Part shown: positions 22,325 to 33,221 of the stretch, piece after piece
Position numbering within the stretch: position 1 is the stretch's first letter
How the letters are laid out: every line of letters starts with the position of its first letter
Notes under the pieces: model-generated
Database searches by the model: none
Seen by the model: the letters and a program-made list of their open reading frames with translations, nothing else
What the model was told of the DNA's origin: nothing
Translations under genes and position numbers: made by a program
Source: Isoetes taiwanensis
Taxonomy: Eukaryota > Streptophyta > Lycopodiopsida > Isoetales > Isoetaceae
DNA: 64,000 bases
Direction of reading: 5' to 3'
NCBI GenBank assembly: GCA_021234155.1
Contig: JAJEKV010000062.1
Location: 598,952 to 662,951 of the forward strand

Positions 22325-22634
22325 TGACGCTTAATCTGACTAACAAGCTGACGTTTAGAGTTGACGAAAATCCTGACTAATAAACTGACTAATAAGCATC
22401 TGACGAATTACCTGACATTTAGACTAACGTTTAGCTTGACTAATTAGTTGTCTAATAATCTGACTAATGAGGTGACGAGTAGTTAGACGAACCATTTCTG
22501 ACGATTTTGCTGACTAAAAGTCTGACTTGTAGCCTGACTATCCGTCTGTCCAAATGTTTGACTAAATATCTGACTAATTAGATGACTTACAAGTTGACGA
22601 TTACACTGATTAATTTTGTGACTATTATGCTGAC
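22325..22634 (+). repeat. 12-bp-period array of TGAC units
   Basis: About 26 units: TGAC starts at 22325, 22337, 22349, 22362, 22374, 22386, 22401, 22413 and onward to 22631. Of the 25 steps, 22 are exactly 12 bp; the slips are 13, 15 and 14. Twenty-one units have exact TGAC and five have one change (TAAC, TGTC twice, AGAC, TGAT). The commonest unit core is CTGACTAAT or CTGACG. Inverted GTCA occurs at 22265, 22277 and 22299 on the left and 22650 on the right. Read as codons it gives [Leu/Val/Met]-[Thr/Ser]-x-x repeats, but TAG codons and slips argue against current coding. Confidence 0.92.
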
Positions 22635-23493
22635 TATCTTCCTATATTCGTCAGAATAATGGTCATGCATAATATCTATTGTAGTTGCTGCTATTCCTTA
22701 ATATAATGATGTAAATGATATATTAAGCATCTAGACTTTCTCATTTATTGAATAACATCTCTATTTAATTGACTCCAAATGTTTTGTAATTTGAGGAGAT
22801 CATGTTTCACCAACTCCATTGTAATGGGAAAATAGGAGTTGGTAGTAAATTCTGTGTTTGTTTAGGTGTTGTTTACTACAATTTCTTTCTCCTCACACAT
22901 ACCTTCCAACTTAAAAGCAATCAAGAATACATATCACACGAGATCCACTTTTAGACATTTAACAGCAACCAAATACTTTAGCCCGTCAACTTGCCCGCTT
23001 GAGGAACTTTTTTTAGAAAATTTCACACCTATAATTTATAATGATGCACTTCTTGCTTAACAACATATCAACTTCAAATGCTTAGCAAAGTAAGTACCAA
23101 TGTCTATGATGGTTCAAAGATCATCAAGCACTTGCAATGTGTTTTTATTATAAGCTATTTTGATAAGATCCCAATGAAAGTGTAGTAATGCTAAATACTT
23201 TTTCTAGCAATATATAATACTCATATAACTATAGTACCATGTAAGACCCTTTTTAAACCCATTGATGTTGCTAAGGATATGGTTGGAGCATTTGTTGCTG
23301 CCTAGTGGCGTGACGTTAAAATACTATCTATCTATCTATCTATTATGGCTTATTTGATGTAAAATGGCATGTTTGATGTTAACCCGACATATAAGATGAC
23401 TGCCATTAAAACGAATGGAGAATTCAAAAAGCATAGCCTAATGTTGGTAGTCCCATCTTTGAGGATTCAATTTACAAGCATTTATATATACAA

Positions 23494-23537
23494 AAGAAAT
23501 TATCGCGCGCCAAGGTAAGGCCGCGAAAGTTTCTCTT
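23494..23537. repeat. Dispersed GC-rich palindrome, copy 1
   Basis: AAGAAATTATCGCG on the left mirrors CGCGAAAGTTTCTCTT on the right, around GCCAAGG. The same outer sequences and following CCCAACTC occur at 30127-30180, where the centre is longer and perfectly palindromic. Confidence 0.6.
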
Positions 23538-24364
23538 CCCCAACTCGTTTATACATGCTAGAACATGATTAGGGTTTCATTTCCATTAGGTTTTCGTTCA
23601 GGAGGGACGACAGAGTCTGGTGGAGCGGAAAACCGATATGGCGCATGATCAGAGAAGATAACATGTTTTACATAGTAATCTAATGAAATGCACTATCAAA
23701 TTTTTGAATGCAGCAAAAGACAGGATTAGGATATGGCATTTTTAATCATATGTAGAGGCAAAGCCGCAGAGGCCGCTCAATACTGCAGACAAGGCTACCA
23801 TTGTAAAAGTTGTTTTAATTTTAGAAAAAATATTATTGTGCTTGTTTCTAACATAAATGCTAGAAAGTGGTACATGTATAATGTTGCCGAATATTCTAGC
23901 CAAGTGTGTTGTTTTGTCATTCCAAAATGTATTCGATGCGTTTGAACTATAAAAATTGCTTTTGAATTCATCCAGGCAAGTGCGTTGGCTTGTTATCTCA
24001 AAATGCATAAAGTTATTTGTAGGGATTTGAACCCCAGTCTAGATGCCCAGAAACTGTTTCCTTACCATATAGACTACTCTTTATTTGACATATGAAATCT
24101 TAGCCATTACTTAAAATCAGAATCAAGAAAGTTGGTCGATAACAACAGCCCCAGTAATAACCCAATATCTTGTGCTTATGATCGCAATTGGGGAAGGGAT
24201 CCTTTGCGGCTGACCTAAAGAACTTAAGATTACGGGCATTTCTCTCAAATAAGTGGTCCTGGCTTAGAACTTGTAAAGGCATAGATGATTCAAAGATCAA
24301 GAGATCCATTCCTGGCCCTAGCCTCATGTAGCAAAGGTGCCTCCAAAAGCTTGGATTCTCCCGC

Positions 24365-24442
24365 CAATAACATTGATAGAGGAAGATACCCGATGATGCT
24401 ATTCAATAACATTGATAGAAGAAGATATCGACGATGATATTC
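24365..24442 (+). repeat. 39-bp direct repeat, two units
   Basis: CAATAACATTGATAGAGGAA and CAATAACATTGATAGAAGAA start 39 bp apart, each followed by GATA and a CGATGATG-like sequence. Confidence 0.75.
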
Positions 24443-25509
24443 AAAGACAAAGACAATCGGGGTTTTATTTAGCCTAATGCTTACTTTGCATATATATTTT
24501 CTAAATTTCATTTGCAAACTGTGGAAGTAGTATCATTCTTGTACCGAGGATTATCACTTATAAATATTCTTGTTCTTGGTCTAGCATACGAAATTGTTAG
24601 TGTGATCCCTTTGTTTTTATCGCTTAGTCTTTTGTAGCGTAATGAAATGGACATTATTCTCTTGTTGGGTCACCAAATTCATTATTGTAGCATGTTAAGA
24701 CCCCGCAGATTCTTGATATCATATCACTGGGTTGCCATTCGGTTGCGTGGCGGGGTTATATGCCGCATACTATGTTATCAAGATAATTACTCAATTCTAT
24801 TATGCCATGCACCGACAATTTTTAGACAGAGCCTCATAATTCTACTATGTTTTGATCTCTTGGGCATTATGGTCTTTAAAATGCAGCTTCATTTTATCTT
24901 GCATCTTTATTCTATCCTACTGCGTGATTTTCGATAGCTTTTTGGCCAGCATATTCATGAGTTCTATCGCTTGGTTTACATGAGTTCCAATTGGCTTATG
25001 CTGATTGCATGGGTTAATCCCTTTATGATGTTTTCCTTATTATTCAAGCATAGCCATATTATTTAATTATTTGTCATTTTTCTTTTTTTGCTTTGGCTTA
25101 GATCTTGGAGCCTAGTAATCATTACTTTTATTCTAAAATTTGTTCCTTATCTTTTTCGATCAATGGGGTTATAGCAAAGAATGGAAGGTAATGATCGAAT
25201 GGAGAATTTTTGCTTGTTCTAAGAAAGTTGGAAGGTCTATTCTTCATTCCCTTGCAATTTTAGACCTCAAAGGAGTGGGGCATCATCAGCAGAAAATACA
25301 TGCATAAGCTTTTTAAAATGTATTTTTGTTTAGTTTATGCATAACAATTGGGGTCAAAAAAAAAGCAGTTGTAGGGATGAAGAAAACATGGTATGAATTC
25401 TAAAAAAGAAGTTGCACTAGTGTTTCTTCGCTTTTTTTCTTATTTTCCTTTCACATTTCGTCAGAGCATTGTTGCCTTTCTGCAAAGATCTCTAAATTAT
25501 GACCGGTAG

Positions 25510-26700
25510 TTGATTGGAATGCGTAAAAGAGTGAGCCACAAGGACAACAGGTTTGTTGGGTGCTTTAATTATTTTATGTTATTCTTACGATTTGTGCAAC
25601 TTGATTTGGTGAAAATGTGGATGGACCTTGAGCAGATAAAGGCTCTCCCGGCCGCCTGGCCAGAGTGGGTTTGGAGGGCAACGCCTTGCCACAAGCATCA
25701 GCTCGAGGAAAACAGAAAGGACAAGAGGAGGAGCAAGAGAAGGAGGTCCTCCAGAATCGGGACCGACTCAAGCTCGGTCGGACCGACGGGAGGAAGAGGG
25801 AAGAGCTGTGCCCGTGACCGTAGAGATGGAAGGCGAGGGACACCACGATGGACGGGCGACAAAGGGACACAAGAGCCTCGACTACCGTAAGAAGGTAGAC
25901 TCGCATTGGGAAATGTTTGAAGGCCGTGAAGCTCGAGCAATTCTCGTGCAAGAAACGGCGTCGCATGGAGGCAGAGGCTTATTCGATGAGATGAGTGAAT
26001 ATGGCAACGCTTTTATGGTATGAAGGACAAGGATAAAGGCAGGGTGGCAACAGCCAACCGGAAGGAGCAAAGACGATTTGGTGAAAGGGTTATGCCAAGG
26101 CCTATGGCTTAAGGAGGATGCGTGGTTGAAGTTTGCTAACGCTTTCAAGCCGCCATTATGTCCCAAGAGAGCACAAGTCCAGCATGATGCAGCAGTTCTA
26201 CAGGTTGCAACAGGAAAACAAATCACCCAGAAATATCTGAGGAATTCATGAGGCTAAGGCTTTATGTGCCAAAGTTGGGTGAAAAGCATGCGTGGAGAGC
26301 TACATTGAGGGGTGAATGAGGAGATCCGCGAAGCTTTGTAAGGGCAATAAACCCTAAGATGATCGGAAGCATGAGTCCAAGGCAATAAGCTTGCAAGGGA
26401 CGGGACCTCAGAATAGCGGGCAGAGGCAACAGTATTACCAGGGTAAAGGCAAGGCAACAGGGAGTTATAGCCCTAAAGCAACCAGCCCAGGTCCAGCTAG
26501 AGCCCCATATGGTGGCAATCAGGGAAAGCAGCAGGAGAAGAAGCAGGTGTCCTTCAAAGACAAGCAGGAGGGGTCAAACTACTCCAAAGCAGTGCGATCC
26601 TTTTTACAGGCGATGCCCAAGGAAAAGAGGCAGGAGGTATAGAAAAAGTTTTGTTTTCAAAACCAGCCAGCACACAGGACAGCGAACTGCCCCTATGTCA
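25510..26700 (+). pseudogene. Ty3/gypsy gag remnant
   Basis: Frame-broken capsid/nucleocapsid region. A piece near 25615 reads MDLEQIKALPAAWPEW and continues into a Lys/Arg-rich stretch. Near 26240-26370, EFMRLRLYVPKLGEKH and FVRAINPKM resemble the conserved end of chromovirus gag. 26391-26642 is a Gln/Gly/Pro/Lys-rich linker. It ends in CFQNQPAHRTANCP at about 26650, a CCHC zinc knuckle whose second Cys is replaced by Asn and whose spacing is off by one. Gag would form the particle that packages element RNA. The start is uncertain. Confidence 0.65.
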
Positions 26701-29160
26701 TGAGTGCAGCGCTAGCGGAGTTGGGAGATTGGGACACTCTGTCTGACGACGACAGCGAGGCAGCCCACGACTACATTCAGGGCGAGTGTCATATCTTTGC
26801 TGCAATAGATACAGAACAAGCAGAGAACCAGTATAAGGCAATTTCCACAGTAGGGAAGGCCAAGGCCAAGTCCTTCATAGTCCTGATAGACTCGGGAGGT
26901 AGCCATAACTTTGCATCCCCCAGAATGGTTAAGATGTTGAAGTTGAAACCATCGGGTCGGGCCGGAGGTCCGCTGGTCGAAAGCAAGGGAGCAAGAAGCG
27001 CGCATGCCAGTGCAAGAGAATTAACTTCGACATCGACTCTGCCGTGGATTAATATCCGCATGGGGCGTAAGTAATGGGTATTGGCAAGCATGACTTGATC
27101 ATAGGAATGGAGTATCTTGGACCGTATGGGCACTCACGAAGTTCACGATAATGCCTTCGGCTTATCGAATGCCCCAAAGAACGCTCATGAGACTCATGAA
27201 CGACATCTCTGGGAGTTCTTAGACACCTTTGTGATAGTATTCTTTGATGACATTTTGGTGTATAGCGGCCTTTGAAGAGCAACGCATAACACACTTAAGG
27301 AGAGGCCGAGAAGTTGAAGAAGCACCGATTTACGCCAAGTTGTCGAAATGCCGCAAGAATCCGGAGAAGGTGGAATACCTAGGTCATATGATCTCAGCGA
27401 AGGAATCTCGACGGATCCCGCAAAGATCGAAGGCTCATTCAAGGGCCGCAACCGAAGAATGCATGAGGGTCGGTTTTTTTGGCCTAGTAGGGTACTACAG
27501 AAGTTCGTGGAAGAACTTTGCTAAGATAGCGGCAGAGCATTGGCACAAGAAAGTCCAAGCCGGGTTTGAATTGTTGAAGGAAGCTCTGACGACCGCCTGT
27601 CTTGACCTTTGCCGTAATTCTGCAGAGAAAGATAAGCTTGTAGCCACAGATGCGAGTAAGATAGCTACAGGTGCAGTGCTCATGCAAGAAGAGCGTATGG
27701 TAGCGTATGATTCCAGGAAGATAAACGACGCCGAACGCGCCACCGGTTTATGATCAAGAATTGCTTGGCGGTTGTTGGGCATTAAGAATTTGGAGGCACT
27801 ATCTCTTGGGAAGAAAGTTCCAATTGATACTGCACCATCGTAGCCCCCAAGATGTATTCACGCAACCATACCTTAACCTGAGGCGTAGAAGGTGGATGGA
27901 GTTCCTTTGAAGAGTATGACTTTGATATAGTCTACAAGCCGTGGAAATGTGGTAGCGGATGCTTTCAAGGCATCCCCGACAACTAGAGTGCATTGCAATG
28001 CAATTTCAACGCCTCCGGCGACTTTGGTAAGAAAATTGAAGAGTCCTTGCCAATGGACGTGAACTTCAAGGAAGTATGGGCAAGCTTATGCAGGGAAGCA
28101 AGAACAGATAAGGAGAGAGAAACCTTCAAAAATTTTAAGAAGGAAGGTAATCTCTTATACCATAAGAACAAGTTGTGCGTGCGAATCATCGGGTGTGAGG
28201 AAGTTGATTCTCCACGACACCCACAACAGCCAAATAGGCCATGCAGATTTATGAAGACATATTTCAAAGTCTTGCAGCCTATTATTGGCCAGAATGAAGA
28301 AGTGTAGCTCGCTACATCAAGGAATGTCAGCTATGTCGCCAGACGAAGGCGCAGCAGCTTCAATTCGTGGGCATTAGAGCCATTAGCGGTGCCAAACGCT
28401 AAGTGGGAGGTCATCGGCATGGACTTCATCACGTGGTTTCCAAGGGCGACGAAGAGGGAAGGATGTCTTGATGGTAGTGGCGACAAGTTGTCGGAAGATG
28501 GCACATTTTGTGCCTTGTAGGACCACAGACACCGCTATGGATACTGGCCAAGCTCTTCACCAAAGAGATCTTAGGGGCTTCATGGCATGCCAAGGGAGAT
28601 TATCTCCGCCAGGGATCCGAAATTCATGAGTGCCTTTTGGCAAGACCTCTTTGCGACAATTCAAGGGGGCTATCTATGAGCACAACATACCATCCTCGAC
28701 GCCCGGATGGCCAAACGGAGCGGACCAACAGATTTTGGAGGGACATGCTGCGGAACTACGTCTGGAACAAGCAAAGGTATGTGGGAAGAATTTATTCACT
28801 TGGTGGAGTTTGCCTACAATAGCACCCAAGCAAGAGTCATCCCAAATGTCGCCATTTTATGATCAATTACGACTATCAATGCCTCTCGGACATTTGGCAC
28901 AACCGTGTGTCAAAAGTAGAGGTTTTGCGCCCAGATGTTGTCCGGCATTTGCGGCTGCGTGGAAGAAGTTCGAGGGTATCTGGCAGCAAGAGTCGACAAA
29001 AAGAGCATCGCCGACAAGCATCGCCGCGACCCGGGAGAGTTCCAAGTTGGAGATGATGTATGGCTCAAGATCAAGGTAAAAGCGGTGAAGCTCGCGATCG
29101 ATAATTGTAAGAAGCTTGCTCAAGGTGGGCTGGACGATCAGTCAAGAGAATAGGTAATCA
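26700..29160 (+). pseudogene. Ty3/gypsy pol: protease, RT, RNase H, integrase (decayed)
   Basis: Protease: VLIDSGGSHNFAS with catalytic DSG at about 26889. A GKHDLIIGMEYLG block at 27080-27120 is joined within about 35 bp to the second half of RT (GLSNAP, VIVFFDDILVYS at about 27.23-27.27 kb, where FFDD replaces YVDD), so much of RT is missing. AKLSKCRKNPEKVEYLGHMI and GLVGYYRS follow. RNase H shows LVATDASKIATGAVLMQE at about 27640. Integrase keeps the second half of its zinc finger (ECQLCRQTKAQQ, about 28.32 kb), the EVIGMDFIT Asp at about 28.42 kb and the catalytic Glu in PDGQTERTNRFWRDML at about 28.70 kb. Many frameshifts; not functional. Domain order fixes it as Ty3/gypsy. Confidence 0.88.
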
Positions 29161-29314
29161 ATCCCATGATTGGACCTACCAAAGACACCTAAAAGATTCA
29201 TAAGGTCTTCCACGCGTGAGTTTTGTTGAAGAAGCATACTCCAAATCCGCACGAAATCTTGGACACTCCAACGTTGTTGGAAATGATGGAGGAGCATTTG
29301 GAAATAGTTCGTAA

Positions 29315-29515
29315 TTGATTCTTGATAAAGCCTTCAAGAAAACAAGGAGATTAGAGTTTCTCCAATATTTGGTCAAGTGGAAGCACTTGGTGGAAGACGC
29401 GACGTGGGTACTTAAGAAAGATCTAGTAAAGCGGTCCACAATTTATGGAGCAATGGGACGGCAAGGTCATCTCAAGAAATCGGCTCAGTATGTCGATTTG
29501 TGTAGATTAATTCTA
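29315..29515 (+). pseudogene. Chromodomain at the end of gypsy pol
   Basis: KTRRLEFLQYLVKWKHLVED followed by ATWVLKKDL matches the YLVKWKG...ATWEP core of chromodomains fused to chromovirus integrases. In this clade the chromodomain reads histone marks and guides insertion into heterochromatin. The pairing with an H3-fold ORF in the same LTR-bounded unit is notable. Confidence 0.8.
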
Positions 29516-30999
29516 TGTGTAGTTAAGATTAATCACGATGCGACCTATGGTAGGTATGGGTTACATCGCGTTGTTAAGATGATGAGACCACCGCGGTGAT
29601 CTCTAGGGCGTGGTGTAATGTCAATGTAGGCATGACCGCATTTCCGCTGGATGAGTGGAAGGTAGATTAGAAAAGTCTACTGCTCCAAGTAGAAGACTTC
29701 ACCGAGAGAAAGGAGGTCATTGAGGAATGCATTGATAAAAAAGCACCTCTAGCCCCATATATGCTTTGATAGAGGAATCGCCTTCACGCCCATATAATGG
29801 GAAGGACCTATCCTCCACGCTGGGCAACTAAAGGTGTAGGCATGAGCGGCATATAGGCATATAGGCGCTGTCTCCACGGCCACGATGGAAGGTTCACCCT
29901 CTTCCTACGCCGGGAGATTAGCCATGCATTCATGTAGATAGGTGGGGTGGTCACCATATAACCAAAATTTTATTAATAATTTAAATGGTAATAACGTAGT
30001 GTCGATCTGCAGGCCAATAGAGCTCTCCGGAGGGCAAGGAGGTCGAGCTACGAAGACTTGCAACACAAATTTTGTTGGAATGTGTTGCAAGGTATGAAGA
30101 GTACCTCGAACGTTAATTACATATACAAGAAATTTATCGCGGCGGCCTTGGCGGCCAAGGCCGCCGCGAACATTTCTCTTACCCAACTCACAACAAAGTA
30201 GATTTTTCTATTAGTCAAAAAGGACCTCAGCTATGGGCTTGTAAAATGGGCCTTAAACCCCATCATGGATTGATAGCATTCATTAACAGAACTTTTTTAC
30301 TTGCAAAAAGGAAGTGGTAGCCATCTCTACAAATAACTGCTTGTTATCTCATTTCTAGCTTGCAAGGGTCTAGCTTATCTTTGTATCATCTCTGTATTGA
30401 CAACTTAAACATTGTTGGAAGAACATTTTAAGGTAACATAGTTACACCCTTTATCTAAGCAGTGACAACAATCTTTGGAGACATGATGGCCCATGTTTCA
30501 ATATCAGACTTTGAATATGTAGAAACAATATGAGTTCAAAGCATGGTAAGCCCTTACTTATTTTCTAATTTGGCTAAAGCTCAAACATTAAATGCTCTCA
30601 AAGTCCTTGTGATTTTTAACTTCATTTTCGAAGTGGGCTTCATTGGCCTTGGCCCCCTATAGAATGACGAAGGGTATAATTTAGTCCTAGCAATATATTT
30701 CCAAGTATGTTTATTGCAATGTAACAGCATAAAGAAAGATGGCATTTTTGAACATAAACAGAAGTATCTCTCAGCAAAAAACCTGCGACACAAAACATAT
30801 AACAGGCCTGACCACAATCCAAAATTGTCAATTATACCCCTGCACAAAAGAAAAAAAAATCCTTTTAAAATTTTATCAGGCATGCCAATGGGCAAAACCT
30901 TATTGTAATGAAGCGTTGACAATGCTATCCTACCAAAATTTCGATGATAACCTCACTTTTATTTACATTTCAATGCAGATTTCTGCAAGGTGGCCTCTT
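29516..30999. other. Non-coding region after gypsy pol
   Basis: Begins with possible gypsy trailer; TGTAATGTCAATG at about 29616 looks like a gypsy LTR start, but no partner copy exists in the window. Holds a perfect GC-rich palindrome at 30138-30168. From about 30.2 kb it is AT-rich and runs into the 3' flank of the antisense DUF829-like gene. Confidence 0.35.
30127..30180. repeat. Dispersed GC-rich palindrome, copy 2
   Basis: A 31-nt core at 30138-30168 is a perfect inverted repeat: 14-bp arms (CGCGGCGGCCTTGG and its complement) around a CGG loop. AAGAAATTTAT on the left and ATTTCTCTT on the right extend the symmetry to about 54 bp. Copy 1 is at 23494-23537. Confidence 0.75.
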
Positions 31000-32573
31000 T
31001 CATGCTTGTTGCATGCAGTCTTTGATAAAATTGTTCAGATGCGAGCCATAAATGTCAGGAAAGGTTCTGAAATGATCCACATGTGGGGATATCTCGAGAT
31101 TGCAGGATTTAACAAGACGCCCTGCTTTTTTCTGCTCATCGATGAAGGATTCTACTGATTTTGCTGGAATTACCCTATCAGCATTATTATATATATATAA
31201 TTGTGGGCAATCTTAATACATACTTAAGCCTTCAATTAAAAAATATATATATATAATTGTGGGCAAGAGGGCTGTTGATTTGAAAGAACTCCAAAGACCT
31301 CTGTTAGTCTCCTGTACAAAGAAGTTGTTAGTGGCTTCATGATAAAGAGAGAAAAATAATTTATGACTACATACTTTTTGATGGCTGGAATCTGCAAGAA
31401 GAATGAGAAAAGCTTCTCAAGCATTGTAAGCAAAGCTGCTTCTGCGATATGAGGCTGTACTTCCATTTTCTCTCCCTTTGTTTTATTTATGGCTTCAAAT
31501 TGTTTAGTAGCAATGCTCCTTTTTCCCAAAAAGGCTGCTGAAAACCCGATGCCCACACCTGGAGCATTTTAAGAGCCTTATTATTCTAGAAAGAATCAAA
31601 ATAGGTCATTTGATAATTGTAACATACTTTTCTTCTGCTAAATCCTAAGAATAAAAACCAGACGTGTTGATATGGACATATAGGACACTTGAAACACACG
31701 AAATCCTGAATATATGGGCACTCTGGTTGCAGTAGTAAGAATCAAGCCTCAGAACTCAATGGACTTTGTTCAGGATGAAAAAAACAAACACAATGAGTAA
31801 AACCTTTACTTCAAATATCAACACGAAAAAGCCGACTAATACTTGACAAAGCATGCAAAGAGGAATACATATCAGTTAAGCAAATAATACAACACAATAG
31901 CAAGGTAAAAACATACCTGGGGATCTGGATCTGCTACAGGTGCAGAATCAAACACACACCTGTTATTCTATTTAATAATTTCTCGTCTTTCCGCAACAAC
32001 CTTTCCAGAACAACGCCATATCTGTAAAGTGAAAACTTAGTGATCAACTAGTGGCAGCTTATGGAGTTTACTAAGTACAGCATACTTACGTGAGCCAACC
32101 TGTATTGCCGAAGGTATGAAAGAAAAGATGCTTCTCTTTGCCATCACCTTCTTCCTTTAACCACGTTGCAAGATGATGAGCCAGTTGATCAATTTGTTCC
32201 TCTGTCTTGCCAACCTTGACACACAAGAGGTCGCTCATAGGAAGCACAAAAGTAACAGCATTGATTCCTCTGGCATTGTACCAATCTGCATATTTCTTGA
32301 GATGCTTCTGTTTGGATCCAAGCCACTCTAACAAGACCACTGTTGCTACCTCTTTGCCATGACCTTTTTCATCAATTTGTGCTTGTTTTACATCAAAAAC
32401 ACCACTTTGAAACGGAAATCCTTGCGCATAAAATTTGCAATCTTTGTAATCTTTGCGCAGCTTAAACGGCACAAATCAGCGGCCCCTTTTCTGCCTCTGT
32501 TAAATCTTTCCAGCTTAGCATCAAACAAATTAACTCTGTGCACTCTTGATACAGCATAAACGGAGGAAATCAT
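31000..32573 (-). pseudogene. TMEM53/DUF829-like gene, four exons, with frame breaks
   Basis: Minus-strand gene. Exon 1 runs from about 32573 to 32090, exon 2 32021-31917, exon 3 31558-31375, exon 4 31311-31000 (TGA). Junctions have GT donors (GTAAGT, GTATGT, GTATGT) and AG acceptors. Exon 1 gives ATVVLLEWLGSKQKHLKKYA, GINAVTFVLP and FHTFGNTGWLT; exon 2 YGVVLERL and DSAPVADPDPQ; exon 3 GFSAAFLGKRSIATK and EAALLTMLEKLFSFFLQIPA; exon 4 RLTEVFGVLSNQQPSCPQLY, DRVIPAKSVESFIDEQKKAG and SPHVDHFR. This is the plant DUF829/TMEM53 family, alpha/beta-hydrolase-like; function poorly known. Breaks: N-terminal frame shift near 32470, one missing base each in exons 2 and 3, and a 55-bp duplication insert in exon 4. 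The HTFSNTG serine reads Gly. A pseudogene, or a gene with consensus errors. Confidence 0.87.
31189..31265. repeat. 22-bp direct repeat flanking a 55-bp insertion in exon 4
   Basis: ATATATATATAATTGTGGGC followed by AA occurs ending at 31210 and again at 31265. The copy between them plus about 33 unique bases breaks the frame between QLYIY and ADRVIP of the DUF829-like protein. Confidence 0.8.
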
Positions 32574-33207
32574 AAGTTTTGAAACCTACAATATTTACTG
32601 CAAAAGGAGCGCCAAATTCCCGATTTGTTTGCTCATGAGAAGCGGCACAGCTGCAGAAATAAGACAGAACAAAATCTGAAGAAAAGGCGAACCGTAAATG
32701 CAAATTGAAGCATCCTACTTCAGCCACAGAGCCCAAAAATATAATCCGCGCCAATCCAACTCCAGCGCCAGTGCAAGCCCTGCCACTAAATTCGAACCCT
32801 GGGTTAGCCTTCGAAGCATTATCCGGAGGACCCTTTTTTTTCTCCTTTTTTTTTATCGCTCACGAGCCATTCATGAAGCCGGAACCCAACCGTTACGGCG
32901 TTGCTGGATTCGACACGTGCTCAAATGTCACGTTGATGTATACTTATATATGTCTTGATGAAATATTAAAATTTTGATAAACTAAATTGTCGTGATAAGT
33001 AAGTTATTGAGTAACTTGTTGTAATGATGTTACGAATTGATAAGTTATTTCGTAAGATAATAGCGTAATAATGATTTAAAAATATTACCTTGAGGTAATC
33101 TTAATAAATGTGTAAGTATTATAGTAGTATATTGTATGCATCAGGTTGATTGCAGGTTAGGAAGATTCCAAGGTGGAGATCCACGATGTCGGGACAAAGA
33201 TCATTTC

Positions 33208-33221
33208 AAGGTGGGGAGAAA
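33208..33221 (+). other. Polypurine tract
   Basis: AAGGTGGGGAGAAA, 14 purines except one T, directly before the 3' LTR. It primes plus-strand synthesis. The preceding GACAAAGATCATTTCAA resembles the end of gypsy elements. Confidence 0.8.

Larger units (their letters stand above)
22660..25500. other. AT-rich non-coding stretch inside the LTR element
   Basis: No gene recognised. Contains a short (TATC)n run at 23322-23342, a small palindromic repeat at 23494-23537 and a 39-bp direct repeat at 24365-24442. Its composition differs from the GC-richer ORF1/ORF2 region and gag-pol on either side, so it may be an insertion. Confidence 0.45.

Noticed and set aside
22325..22634. CRISPR array or tRNA cluster
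   Set aside because: Spacing is 12 bp with only four to five conserved bases, and there are no long repeats or cloverleaf features. The context is plant DNA.
22325..22634. Branch-point (CTGAC/CTAAC) cluster of a hidden intron
   Set aside because: The motif resembles a branch point, but there are no matching splice sites and 26 copies at a fixed period are not an intron property.
29616..30126. 3' LTR of a separately nested gypsy element
   Set aside because: TGTAATG at 29616 looks like an LTR start, but nothing similar lies upstream of gag at 23-25.5 kb, so no LTR pair can be shown.
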